Made by a program: the position numbers and the translations under genes. 64,000 nucleotides of DNA from Isoperla grammatica (taxonomy: Eukaryota > Arthropoda > Insecta > Plecoptera > Perlodidae). Location of the stretch: positions 46,890,526 through 46,954,525 of the forward strand of contig OX246740.1 of assembly GCA_945910005.1 (NCBI GenBank), written 5' to 3'. Below, piece by piece: positions 23,346 to 35,472 of the stretch (positions within the stretch are counted from its first letter, which is position 1; each line of letters begins with the position of its first letter). The notes under the pieces were generated by a model. The model was not told the origin of the DNA, made no database searches, and saw nothing but the letters and a program-made list of their open reading frames with translations.

Positions 23346-26221
23346 GTAATCTTGATTGAAAATTTTGGCCAGGATTTTTTAAGTCAAAATACGATCGCTG
23401 GGATTGAGCCCCCAAAAATTGTACATTTGCTCCAATCCATCCTCACACCGACAAACACTAGTATAATTATCTACGTAGCTGAAGAGGTAAATGTTGGGTC
23501 TGAGCAGGTTACTGCGAAACAGTATTACTATTAGTTCACTGTGTAGGTGTCTCCGGAAGGGGGGGGGGAGGGGGGGGGCTTGGCGCGTAAGCCGTGTGTG
23601 CATACAGGCTTACCGCAAGATAATTTACCCATATTGACCGTCCGTTTATGAACAATTACAAGTAAGCACACGATATTTAAAAAAAATTCCTGCATGTGGT
23701 CCTAGGTATATGAGAGGGGGCATCAACTCGTTACGCAAGACCTTCAAAGACTGATATATAACCATGTCTGCGCAAGACTAATCTAACTATCGGTTGGTTG
23801 GATAGTCAAGTCGGCGAATATTCTCTTGCCCTGCTTAGCCCAAATACATTTCCTCGTCTCGTCTTCAATCACATTCACAGCTCGAGCTAACGTTGTCAAG
23901 GTCGACTGGTTTGTGTGTGATGGTGGTAGGCGCGGGGGGATGAAGACTGCTGGACTTCGGCAGCCAATAGGAGGCTGGCCCGCCCGTCTTCGCTCGGCTC
24001 GGAGGAATGTATCTGTGTCGCGACAGAGCGAGTTACCAGACGGTGTTTAGAAATAATATTGGAACGCAAAACATGCACTTTGTTAGTGCAATTTCTGATT
24101 AAACCGTTGAACTTACAGTTACACTTTTTTTTTTCGATGCTCACATTGATTCAAACTCTGATTTGTGTTACTTACTTCTTCTAGAAAATATTTCAAACGT
24201 CTCTTATTATGCGATAAAGTTGCACGGTCATGAGACTATTTTAACATTATCGACAATGTTTATATCATTATAAGTCAAAAGTGCTTTATTATTTGGAAAA
24301 TGTGACTACGCGAAAGCAACGAACACATCTTTGTGAGCGATACTGCAAAATATGGTTATGATCCTATTACCCATTAACCTGCAATAGCCACAAAACCGAG
24401 CGCTTGCATTCAGCTCCGCGCGTCCCGCATCTTGTCGACTCGAATCCTCTTAAACCCGACGAGTTTTATAATACTCACTTATTAAAATAGAAAATAAACA
24501 CCAACATCTTTTTTATATCAATAATATCGACATGCGCGTCCGTTTAAGTTACTTTTCCATCGTTGTTCTCGGAGCCCATGACCGTTATTTACCATGAGTG
24601 CTTTTTAATTACTTATTCCTTTGAAGCGAATATAACAGAGTCATGTGACACACGTGATGTCCTTTGTGTTCGAACGAAATGCTTTACCTGGTCGCCACTC
24701 GCCGGTGGCATTATTCAAATACACGATCATAAATGCATGATATTGTGGAACACAGTTAGTGTTTGTAGCCAATAGAATATTGAATGCACTCCAAAACGAA
24801 CAATTGTTGTGTAATCGAATCACCGTTCGATTTCGATTATTCAACTTGTGTGTTATTTGTTGTTCACCCTCGGGCTATTATATCTACTACAACATCATTA
24901 CAATTCAGGAGGATGACCCGTGTGAATGTATAGATATATATATATCTATTTTGTGATGCTAATAACTGGACAAGTAATTTACTAGTCAAAAGTTCAACTA
25001 ATATCACGAAGCGTATCAGCCCGAGTCTTTGATTGAAACAATGATTAATAACCACAATCTAATTTTATATGAACTAAAAACTGGATTGTAATGGCTTTAA
25101 AAAGGTATTGCAAACAAAATACGATTGATTTTTTTGTGTTTATTGTTTTTCGTTAATTAGTTCCAAAAATGACAACTAATAGGATTAAAATATGTATTTT
25201 ATTTTTTATTTTTATTTATTCAATATTTCACATACAGCGTATTCTGCCATTTGGCGTGAAATAATAAACATTACAATTAAAAAACAGAAACAAGCACAAA
25301 GAACACAAATTACACATGTGTTTGTCAATACTACGTAAAATAAGTACAATAACAAAAACAAACAAAGTACAAAAAATGCCAGTGAAAGAGACATTGCGCA
25401 CAATGAAGTTTAAAACAGGTAAAAGAGTGTTAAAACACAGGTAATAATATCTTTATACACATATAACACTTGATCCAAAATAATACAATGAATCTTTTGT
25501 GATCCAGTGTACATATTATATAAAACCATATGAGGGTTCTAATAACTGTACCATTATTTTAGAGCGTTCTTAAGATATAAATAAAAATAAAACATTTATT
25601 TATTCCAGTTATAATACTGGGAGTCCCCTTAAGCCTGGTCAGTGTAGTTTTTATTTAGAATCCATGTTGGAAACGGGGAACGGTCAGTCTCAAATATTCA
25701 GGCTTAGACCCGGCACCTCCACCAAAGCATTGAAAATCTGTTCCACCCTTCGATATTATTTTTGAAAATGTTCGAAATAGAATCTAATGGTTAAAAATAA
25801 ACATAATACATTTTAATAATAAAAGTAAACTGCGATTTACGGTACACCCATTCAATTAATTTCAATTGATTTTTAAGTTGGGTTATTTACCGTTATTAGC
25901 ACTACTCTGAATCACCGTTATTTAATCAGAGACAACACCCTTTAAACAACGCATAAATAAACTTTATTTATTTCTTATGTATAATGTATATTTATTTTCT
26001 ATTCAGTTATGAAACTGATTTATAAACGAGGACACTAAATAGAACTATACAATTATTAATTAAACTAATTGAAGTTTCAATACACACACAACAATCTCGC
26101 TAACACATAGATTTAGGGTTCCTTTAATCTAAACATCAATCCACTAACGTCATCCATCTTACATACCTCCACCAAGCCATTGTTTATTAAAAGATGGAAA
26201 CATAGTAGAACAGGTAAAACG
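23346..26221. other. Non-coding stretch
   Basis: No supported gene. G-rich run at 23560-23578. The 25-bp motif next to the assembly gap recurs at 24452-24476. The remainder is AT-rich. Confidence 0.45.
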
Positions 26222-26350
26222 TTATATAAAACCTAGTAGTTGGACTATACACTGTTCCTTGTCAAGATCAAAGAATTAAAACCGCCGCGGTTTTAAATGT
26301 TTGATCTTGACAAGGAACAGTGTATAGTCCAACTACTAGGTTTTATATAA
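26222..26350. mobile_element. Near-perfect 129-bp palindrome (hairpin element)
   Basis: The arms read TTATATAAAACCTAGTAGTT... and their reverse complement ends at 26350. Pairing continues through GGACTATACACTGTTCC, TTGTCAAGATCAAA and TTAAAACCG to a CCGCGG tip near 26284-26290. Only a base or two near the tip is unpaired. AAGCCATTGTTT occurs on both sides (about 26175 and 26350), a possible relict duplication. Confidence 0.85.
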
Positions 26351-27779
26351 GCCATTGTTTCTCACAATATCAAGTCTCGAGCATATACACGGAATGTTGT
26401 GTTGTCGTTGAACTAGACTTAATTACGTCGTGCATAGTGCACGACATGGCTCGAAGCTGATAGCCGCAAGCCTCGTGATCTTGTTATTCCGAACCCTAGA
26501 CGTAATTACAAAGTTTGCATTGCAATGTGTAACATTACACACGCCATCACATTTAACACGCCGAGAATGAATTGCTAACTTAACACAAAGTAACGTGTTA
26601 AGGGTCTTGTTTCAGAGTTGAGCAACCAATACCATAGCCAAATGTGTGATTTGCAGAGCATTCGTATTACTCATCCCATTTCTATATTATAACTTAGATC
26701 ACGCTCATATTTTATGTCCATATTTACAATGATACTGTGATTATACGTAAAAAGATATTTTTTCAAATTCAATATATTTCGAAGACATTTTTTAAACAGT
26801 GGCTAAAAATTACTAAATTGAAAAATTATAGGGTACTTTAGAACCTCCCAAAAAAATTCTGTCCATTAGTCTAACAAAAACTCATTGTATGTAAAACAAA
26901 AGTTTAGTTCTCTATGTTTTGGTCCAACAGAACCGAAATATGTAAATGTTTGTGCATGTAGTTTGAATAGTACGAAAGTACTGCACGCCGGACGCTCATA
27001 GTGGTTCTCTAGCCGCACCCAATCCTCTTCTTAAACATGACTGATGTAAAGCGTACTCGTGTGTTTCGTGTCCTGATCTGATTGTTTAAAGCATCTATTT
27101 CAAGTACGACACTATGGTTTATATGATAAATAAGATGTGGCTATACGTCACAAGTTTCGCCAACGTCTGTGTGATTTATGATCGCTGTATATATAAGTTA
27201 TTTCACTGTTGTAAATTATATCCGTTGGATATTCAGGGTTGTCTTCTCTGTTCGTCAACGTGGCGAGATTCATACAAGAGCATTATTCAAATATGATAAC
27301 CATTCGTGTATATGTATTGATTTATGTTATGTTATTTTAACTATTGACACGTTTTGTTCTAACTCTCATTTTCAATTCCCTGACTATGAAATAGTATACG
27401 TTGAACCAAACTGACACCATACTACAACCTGTAATTTGATTTTCTATCTTTTCCTTGCAATATTTGTGTTGTTAATTTTTGTAATTTATTACGTTTTAAT
27501 TGTTCATCGAAAACTGCATAGCACAATGTAAATAAAATAAATAAATTCACCCATTCATTATATCACTTTATGTTTTTCATACTGTTGCTCTAGGCTGTTT
27601 ATATATAATTAAAATTGCAATTAAAAACCGCCTCAAAATTACAAATACAGTTATCAATAACTCATTATTACCACTACATTATTTTTAATAACACAATTTG
27701 ACTGTACCGTGTGTGAACCTTCCGACCGTGTATCTAATATAGAGATTACAGTCACGTCTCAGAGGGAGGACTCGATACC
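26351..27779. other. Non-coding stretch
   Basis: No gene. GCACAATGTAAATAAAATAAATAAA at about 27521-27545 looks like the polyadenylated 3' end of a retroelement, without a recognisable body. Confidence 0.4.
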
Positions 27780-27960
27780 CTTCAGACAGTCACGTTGACT
27801 GTGCAAATCACTGGAAGATGCGAGATACGTATTTCTATGTCGCATGAGCGACTGGAGGTAATAGGCAAATAATGATGCCACACACAGCGTGAGGGAAGGA
27901 TTTGGACCCACACAAACAACGCAGGGTTAACCACCAAGGCTATATCGTAGTCGAATATGA
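27780..27960 (-). mobile_element. Probable tRNA-derived SINE, third family
   Basis: On the minus strand TATAGCCTTGGTGGTTAACCCTGCG (box A type) is followed by GGGTCCAAATCC (box B type) and then CTCACGCTGTGTGTGGCATC. The spacing is close to a tRNA. No second copy was found here. Confidence 0.45.
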
Positions 27961-28117
27961 TCAGAGGGATTCGTCTGTTCAAGGACATTTGAGCGTGATT
28001 ACTCTAGAGGTGAAGATATGAATTGAAAGCTAATAGTTTCGGATAGGGTGAGCGTGAGTCATTAAGCGTAACTGATACTGTTTGCTGTAAGTAGAGTACC
28101 TACTATAAGTACCGCAG

Positions 28118-28205
28118 TTGTCTGTTTGCTGTCTCAGGGGCCGGGTTGGGGCGCTGACCATAAGTGAACGCTGTCCTAGGGCCGTGGATTTGAATCCCAT
28201 CGATA
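28118..28205 (+). repeat. Possible tRNA-like SINE head
   Basis: CTCAGGGGCCGGGTTGGGGCGCTGA and, later, GTGGATTTGAATCCCATCG suggest a degenerate head with a box B. Weak. Confidence 0.3.
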
Positions 28206-28209
28206 AGAT

Positions 28210-31200
28210 ATGGGTTTTTGTTCGTGTAGCTTCAAGGAGAATGAAAAATAGGATTATGGTAAATGGTGGAAATGCCAATATGCAAGAAAGCTTGCAATTT
28301 CAAGATTTGAGAACAAGAAAGTAATAACAATATGATGCGACCATAATACAAATGTATTCAAACCATGTAAAAAAAAATATATATATATATAAATATTATA
28401 CAATATAATATAATAACAATATAACAGAAAATAGTATAACACAAATAATTCGAGACAAGAGAGTATGTTTATATTGCTTTTTAGTAGTTATAGAAAAGAT
28501 GATATATTAAGAGAGCATTTGAACTTCCACCATACGCCATCTGAAACATTGCAGTAAAGAATAGCAACTAAAGACAATATTGACATTAAGTAATTAAATT
28601 AATTAAATAAATGGAGGTTTGGCGCATAGTATGGCCTTCACGCTTGTTATATGAGTACTCTGTCAATATAATTTCAATGTGGTCCTCACGAGCCTTATTT
28701 CGATAAACCTCAAGGATTTAATACAAGTCCTTGAATATTTCATGTCACGAATAGAATAATAATCCATCTTAACCATCGCATAGGTATTTGCCCTAGATTC
28801 AATATCCTATCAAAACGAAAAAAATATCGAATCTCGTCTCCTCGCGCTCAAAACTGCGACGAATTCGATTACTCGAAGTCTTTTCGATATCGTTCGTCGT
28901 CTAGACTATTATACATTCCTGCGCTCGTTGGAGGTTGAGTTACGATGACGTCAGACGGGGGTGGGGGCGGGGGTGGGAGGCGGGGGGGGGGGAACTACAA
29001 GGTAGACAGATAAGGATGAAATTTAATTAGAATCAGAGACTTCGTACATCACGTTTCTCTTATATCCCCTCGAATCCCATGCGTCCTCGATCTCGATAAC
29101 TTTCTCAGTTTTCAGTCGAGGAGCGCCTCGCGTCTGTGATTGATCTTTTTACCAACTTCTCGCAAGGAATTCAGAAGGAATCAATGGAAGTTAATTTATT
29201 TTCAAGTTTATGAGTTCTCTTTGCTGCTGACTTTACAAGTTTCAAGTATACCGACTACGTCAAACTAACCCTTTGTCTGCGTTTTATTTATTTATTTTGT
29301 ATGTCGACCGTGGACTAGTTTCAAACCCTTTAATCATTGTTTATCTTTTCTGTTAGTATTTTAATTTGTAGGCCTCCATGTATGTATTTGTTTTGTTATA
29401 AGTTCTCGTACCCTTGATGTATATTAAATAATTTTTAGGTAATCGATGACAAGAAATCGAAACAATCGACCAATCAAATCGTTCACACACAAAACACAGA
29501 CTCAGTAACAAGTAATACCGGTATGGCATCGTACATGTACTTAATATGCATACCGGCTCATACCATCTCACTTTCATAACTGAATAATATGTCGCAGTGT
29601 TATGCAGGGAACTCCCTGTCCAATCTAAGTTTACGGTGTATGTCTAGACATTGTTGGACGAGCTACACCCACTCGGAGTAGTGTAACAAACAAACACGTT
29701 CCAGGACCCGATGGAGCAATGTTTGTATGCTGATGAGTTTCTGTCAGTGCAATTAATTATAACATACTTCAAGGAGGAATTTAAAGGATGTGTTATGGTT
29801 CAATTTCGTGGACGTAGATCACACTCATTGCTTTTTTATTGTCTCAATCGTATATCGTTATTATTCAAGGGTACTATAATTAACATTTAAGATGTGTATT
29901 GAATTTGTATTTATTATATTTTATAGTTTGTGCATTTAGTCTTGAATCGCATGATTTTCACGAATAATGTTCAAAGCTGTAATATTTCCTGCTCTCCGCT
30001 TTTCGTGTATTGTCTTGAAATGATTGATCACAAATAACAAAATAATAAACGATATAGTTGTACACAAGAAACCTCGTTTGTAGGTAATATTTATTAAAAT
30101 CGCAATTGAAATGGATTCTGTGTCCAATCTCAGTTCACTCTTTGTACAAACATAACCCGAAGATGTATTTTGTATTTTGTTGTATATTTGTCAAACTCTA
30201 AAGCAAGGATGGGCCATGCGTAGGTCTGCGTTAATTGTATTTATCCCTTTAGGTCACAGGAAATTATGTCCAGACATTGCTTGGCCATCAAACGTTTACC
30301 CCTATATATCAATCATGTCATGAACATGGTTGTTGTGGAGAAGATGAAGGGGTGGGTCCTATAATAATTATCAACTTCCATTACGAAGCACCCAACTTGC
30401 GAGCTCCAGCTCTACTAGTGCGCCTTACTGACTGAAATCACTGCAACTTGATATTGCATTATAATATCCTATTACAGGTGGCCGAAAGTTTAGAACATAT
30501 TAATAACCAACCTGCTCGCCAACAGTGGAGATAAGGCTAGACGTGCGAGAGAGAGTTTATAACCGTGTGCAATGGCCATGGTCTAGAAGTTCACCGAACC
30601 ACCGCTAGGAGAGCTAGAGAAACTTTGTGCAAGACGTAGAACTGTCACACATCTACCCTCTACGTAAGTCACTCTAGTTTCTTGTCACGAACCGCTAGAG
30701 ACCTTCTAAATTAGTTTTTGTGTGGTTGCAAAAAAAGCAAAAAAAGCAAAAAAAACCTTGCGCACAAATTGTCTTGGTAATTTATTATCGTGCAAAGTGA
30801 AATGCCACACTTCGCGAAGCACAACATTCATTCAAGGTCCACTAAATTACCGGTAGAAGCGCGTGCAGTTTGATTCGACGAGCCTCTGCTAGGGGATTTA
30901 ATATACGACTTTCCGAAAGACCGTGACAAATTACAACCATAATATTGATAGTGTCATTAAAAAAATAGTTGTGTGATCATCACAGCAGCGTATATCACGT
31001 GATTTATGTGATATTGTGACTCAATTTCGTAAATTATTGCTAAAAATACAATTTACTTTATAATGATAGATTTGATTTGGGACAGCACTCGAGTAAATGA
31101 GCTAAATTTCGAGTATTGAACATGTTTTGATACTGGTACAAGACTATAGCACTCTCATCTCTTTGGCACTCACTCCAAACTTTAAAAGTAAACTGAGCTA

Positions 31201-31751
31201 TCTGATTTATCACCGAGGGGCACACAGTTTTATACAGGGGAACATAGTTGTATACTAGAGTTAGATATGCAAAGTAATTAATTTTCATTACAAATCAAAT
31301 GAAATAAAAATGATATTGCATGATACATGTCTATGGTAGCTTTTCCCGTCGTAAACGACGGTAAAGGGGCCGACGTGAAATAGCCTTTAGTTTGAGTACG
31401 TCATTAAACCATAACTACCAACATCCCAAATCGTAAATCGTAAATAAAAGATCATGAAATCCAAGAGATAATATAAAACATTATGATTGGTTGAAGTATC
31501 CATAAACACGTAAATCTCAATTCAAATCACAGTTTTATTCCGCATTCCGTTTAACAATAAAACGACAGATTTAACGGAATAAGATACGACATTAAATAAC
31601 ACAACAAAACCTCCATAGTACAATATAATCATTTTGAAATGTCCTTCCAAATTAGGTTGAATTATCACAATGCTGGTATTTTTGAACATAAAATCATATA
31701 TTGAGTTACAAAAACATTAGTTTCGTTCGGTAACTATTACAACTTACTACT
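28210..31751. other. Non-coding stretch
   Basis: No gene supported. A G-rich tract with several runs of five or more G lies at 28956-28992, within a locally CpG-rich patch with TGACGTCA at 28946. The remainder is AT-rich. Confidence 0.45.
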
Positions 31752-32996
31752 GTAAGTTCACCTAACTAGCAGAACACCTGACTTCGGTCTGTTACAATTG
31801 GTTTAAAATGGTTTTAAATTGTCCCAAAAGAAAGTCAAAGTATGTCCTCTTTCTTATGAATGGTGTTTATTCCAAAAATATTTAGATGTTTTTAATTAGC
31901 TGTGAAAGATGTCCAGCAACATCAGTTTACAAAAGATAGTTAAGAACTTCTGAAAAACTGAAATATTAATTGGGTATTTTGTAAGTTACGTGGCCTTTTG
32001 GGTTTTTGTAATAAATTTTCTAAAAAAATCTCTGTTCATGATACAAATACCTTTTATCTTTCCAATTCCGAAGGGTGGATGTTTCAAATCCCACGTTATT
32101 TTGTTTTTAACCACTTTAAATGTGTTATTTTCGCTACGGCTATGTCTAGGCCTATGTGCGCCATGTTGACTATCTGGCAACGGAAGTGCTTTGGTTTTAT
32201 TCATGTGCAGGTGTACCAACCTAAAATAATTTACGTTAAAGAAGAAGGGCGCTGGGCGTGTTTTGTTTAGACCTTTTTATTACAAGTAGAAAAGTACACA
32301 TACTAATAACCAGACACAATAACCAAACCCAATAACCGTACTAACTTTCGTGGGCAATCCTCAACCTGATCCCCTAACCTAACCGAATTTCGTGGGATGT
32401 CAGGTAGCTGGGCAAAGTCATTTGTCAATCAAAGTGACTTTACTGGGCAAAGTCACTTATGAATCAAAGTGACTTTGCCCAGCTACCTGACATCCCACGA
32501 AATTCGGTTAGGTTAGGGGATCAGGTTGAGGATTGCCCACGAAAGTTAGTACGGTTATTGGCTATGGTTATGTGCGCAATTCTAGGTTTCATACGTTGGC
32601 GTACCTGGTGGTATTTAAAGCCATCTAGCGGCGGACTAGAAAAACAACGTATTACCATCAACAATCCACAAGGCTGTGCACTGGCAAGGATGGAAGCCTA
32701 GGCCTACACCGTACATAGCCGTAGCGAAAATAACACATTTAAAGTGGTTTAAAACAAAATTACGTGGGATTTAAACATCCACCCTTCGGAATTGGAAAGA
32801 TAAAAGGTATTTGTATCATAAACAGAGATTTATTTAGAAAATTTAATAAGAAAACCCAAAAGGCCACGTAACTTACAAATAGACTATCTTCTCTACAGGA
32901 AGACATATTTTGATTTACTTTTGGGATGATTTTAACACATTTTAAACCAATTTTAACAGACCGAAATCGGTAGTTCCGCAAGATAGGTGAACGTAC
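31752..32996. mobile_element. Large nested inverted-repeat element, about 1.25 kb
   Basis: The outer arms are 31752-32144 and 32710-32996. The left arm starts GTAAGTTCACCTA and the right ends TAGGTGAACGTAC. The arms share TTCGGTCTGTTA, GTAAGTTACGTGGCC, TCCAATTCCGAAGGGTGGAT and TTTCGCTACGGCTATGT. The left arm carries about 100 extra bases. A separate, almost perfect inner hairpin at 32329-32561 has arms of about 110 bp (GATCCCCTAACCTAACCG, GGGATGTCAGGTAGCTGGGC). Spacers between inner and outer arms do not match each other. It encodes nothing recognisable, so it is a non-autonomous foldback-type element. Confidence 0.75.
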
Positions 32997-33000
32997 AACC

Positions 33001-33739
33001 TTAAAGGGGTTCTCACCCGCTAGATTTATTTTTTACCATATGATCTACTGCACCACACCAATCGATAATGAACCATTAAACATCGTAAGTTGAAACCTGT
33101 GAATTGTTATTAATTGATGAAATTTCTGGTTAACTGCCGCGGCGACTGTTGGTGTCAGCCGGCTTTTGGTGCGAGTGTACTCGAAGCGATATATCTAGAC
33201 GGCCTTGGTGTACTCCATTCGACACCGCATAGCAGACCGCGTTCATTGTGCATGCGTTGACTATTTCCCCTCCCAATACTACTACTCTCTCTCTCTCACT
33301 CTCTCTCTCTCTCGCTTGGCTTACTTGACACCAACTCGACAGTCGACACCCGCCGACTCGACGTGCACAGCAACGCACAGCAACGCTCAAAACGAAATGG
33401 AGCCCCCCATTACACATCTTTATTTTGTAACTGAACGGAAGCTCCGATTACAAAACCAAAATATACGAAATACGCAGAAAAGAAAGACGCAGCGAAAAGT
33501 ATAACATCATTTTTTTTTTGGAGCAGAATCCTCCAAGGTCCCAAGGCATACAGGTCGTCCCAATGCTATTTCTTATGGGAGATTTTCGCCGATGGGACCT
33601 AGCTCGAAAATCACTAACTTTGATATTTTTCCCCCGGGTTATGGTGAACCCGATTTCTTTTCATTTAGTCGCTAATTTTATAGTTAATCAGCCTTAGTTA
33701 AACATATTTTTTTGGTGTAGCGGGTGAGAACCCCTTTAA
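33001..33739. mobile_element. 739-bp MITE of Kolobok/T2 type (TTAAAGGGG ends)
   Basis: The left end TTAAAGGGGTTCTCACCCGC is mirrored at the right by GCGGGTGAGAACCCCTTTAA. TTAA borders plus an AAGGRR start match the terminal pattern known for T2/Kolobok MITEs. It contains a CT-rich low-complexity tract (33281-33313) and no transposase. It abuts the 1.25-kb inverted-repeat element on its left. Confidence 0.78.
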
Positions 33740-34636
33740 ATATTGATAGATCATTGTTTTTTTACATGCGTAAAGATTTGCATTTCGTGACAACGTAAAT
33801 CAATCATAAAAATATTACGTGTAATTTTTTCTTGTAACCTTAACATTGTATTCCAATTCAATGACTGCTCTTAATGTTTTGTATACATTTCTATTTTTAA
33901 ACCCCAACTTCAATCAATCATAACATTTTTTTCTAAAAACTTCTTTTTCTCGGAATCTTAATGTGTTTCTTTTCCTTTACATTGAGGTTTCCTTTGTGTT
34001 TATAGACGTCTGAAAGTTTTTCCTTCTGAAAAGCTTCGAGCACAATGTTTTCTCCGTATAGTTGAAACTAGCAAGCCGTGCACTACTATACGAAGCTCGA
34101 CATAAAGCAAACTACAACAAAGAATGATTATGCGATGGTCGACAGAGATCTCTCATTTTAAGCCGTACTTTCATCGGCTTGCGCCTTTGCTTACGGCGCA
34201 ACTTTACATTATTTTACATATGAAAAGGTTTCCAATGCAAAACACAAGCTGCGTGTTAACGTGAGGAATATAATTAAAACAAATTGAAAGAACACAGTGT
34301 CTGGAACTTGAAATCGATAACATTTTCTAACCGTCATAGAGGGCGTATAGAATGTTATCAGACGTGTTCGATATCTGGGAGATAATATGAAATTGGGTTA
34401 TAAATCTTTTGAAGCTGTTCGTTACTGACTCGACGAGTTATGCAAATACGATGGGATAATAATCACGGATAAGAGCTACACAAAGTACGAAATAGGAATT
34501 TTATTTTTAGATTACAAAAACGAGCAAGAAGAACGATATTTTTATATAAAAAATACGCTTTGCATATTATTGTATGAAGCATGTGAAAATTGCAAGTTTG
34601 ATCTGCTCACATGCCTAGAATTATTTCTGAGAGCAT

Positions 34637-34639
<3 letters not shown>
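33740..34639. other. Non-coding stretch
   Basis: AT-rich, no gene or repeat recognised. Confidence 0.5.
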
Positions 34640-34704
<65 letters not shown>

Positions 34705-34714
34705 CTCTCTCGAA
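34640..34714 (+). repeat. (CT)n microsatellite
   Basis: About 30 CT units ending in TTTTCTCTCTCG. Confidence 0.95.
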
Positions 34715-34889
34715 GACAAAACTTGTCACGTCTTCTCTTGTAATTAATTAATCCTTAATATAAATTATAATCAAATTGTCAAGATCTTAATGTGTGTTGA
34801 ACACGTAAGTCTGAATATGGCATCTACCATAATGAGAACAGATTGTTAATCTCCATCCATCCATAGATGTATCCGCTGCACAAAATGAG

Positions 34890-35210
34890 AACTCCGTCGT
34901 CGGAAATATTTTCCAAAAACACGACGCTCGATTTTCAATTTCCTCCGCCCGTGCACAACAGTAACTCTGTTACTCGTAGCGATGACGTCACGAAGGTAGT
35001 TACGTAGACGTAGAAACACAAATCAGTAGCGTTGCGCGATTCAATTAGGCGTCGTTGAAGACGACGGACGGGTTCTCTCTTGATTACCGCGCGCGTCGCG
35101 ACGCCTATAATCTTGTTAGCGACCCCGCTACACTCGATGTATCGATAATCGATGTCGACGTGGATAGATTGGCATTCGAGTGTGCACTCGATTCTGTACC
35201 GTAATAGACC
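34890..35210. promoter_or_regulatory. CpG-rich patch with CRE and DRE-like motifs
   Basis: Much richer in GC and CpG than the AT-rich flanks. It contains TGACGTCA (34984), GATTACCGCGCGCGTCGCGACGCC and TATCGATAATCGAT (from about 35139), the last matching the insect DRE core TATCGATA. This could be a promoter or enhancer. No adjacent coding exon was found, so the call is tentative. Confidence 0.3.
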
Positions 35211-35316
35211 GCATTTGCTCGTTTGAAACTAGAGGCGTCGTTGTGAGATTTATCGGATAAGGTATATTTTTAGATTTTGTCTTGTACTTTGATATGCCTA
35301 TAGTATTATGAAATAT

Positions 35317-35472
35317 TAAGGTCCAGTCTTACAATGTCCCAATAACTACTTATTCGTCGAATAGCTTGTTTTCTCCATGGCAAAGACCAATCAAAACTCG
35401 TGAAATCGTTATACACATATCTTAATTGCTACAAATAACTTTTCTATTAGGAGATTGTAAGACCGGCCCTTA
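35317..35472. mobile_element. Solitary copy of the MITE family in the 7209-8209 array
   Basis: GGTCCAGTCTTACAATGTCCC at the left and GGAGATTGTAAGACCGGCCC at the right are the array's ends, in inverted orientation, flanked by TTA on both sides (ATTAAGG...CCCTTAG). The core has CCATGGCAAAGACCAATCA. Confidence 0.82.

Noticed and set aside
31986..32270. Frames of 77-90 codons on both strands
   Set aside because: They lie in the arms of the inverted-repeat element; similar frames recur in the other arm (32760-32981) because the arms are copies.
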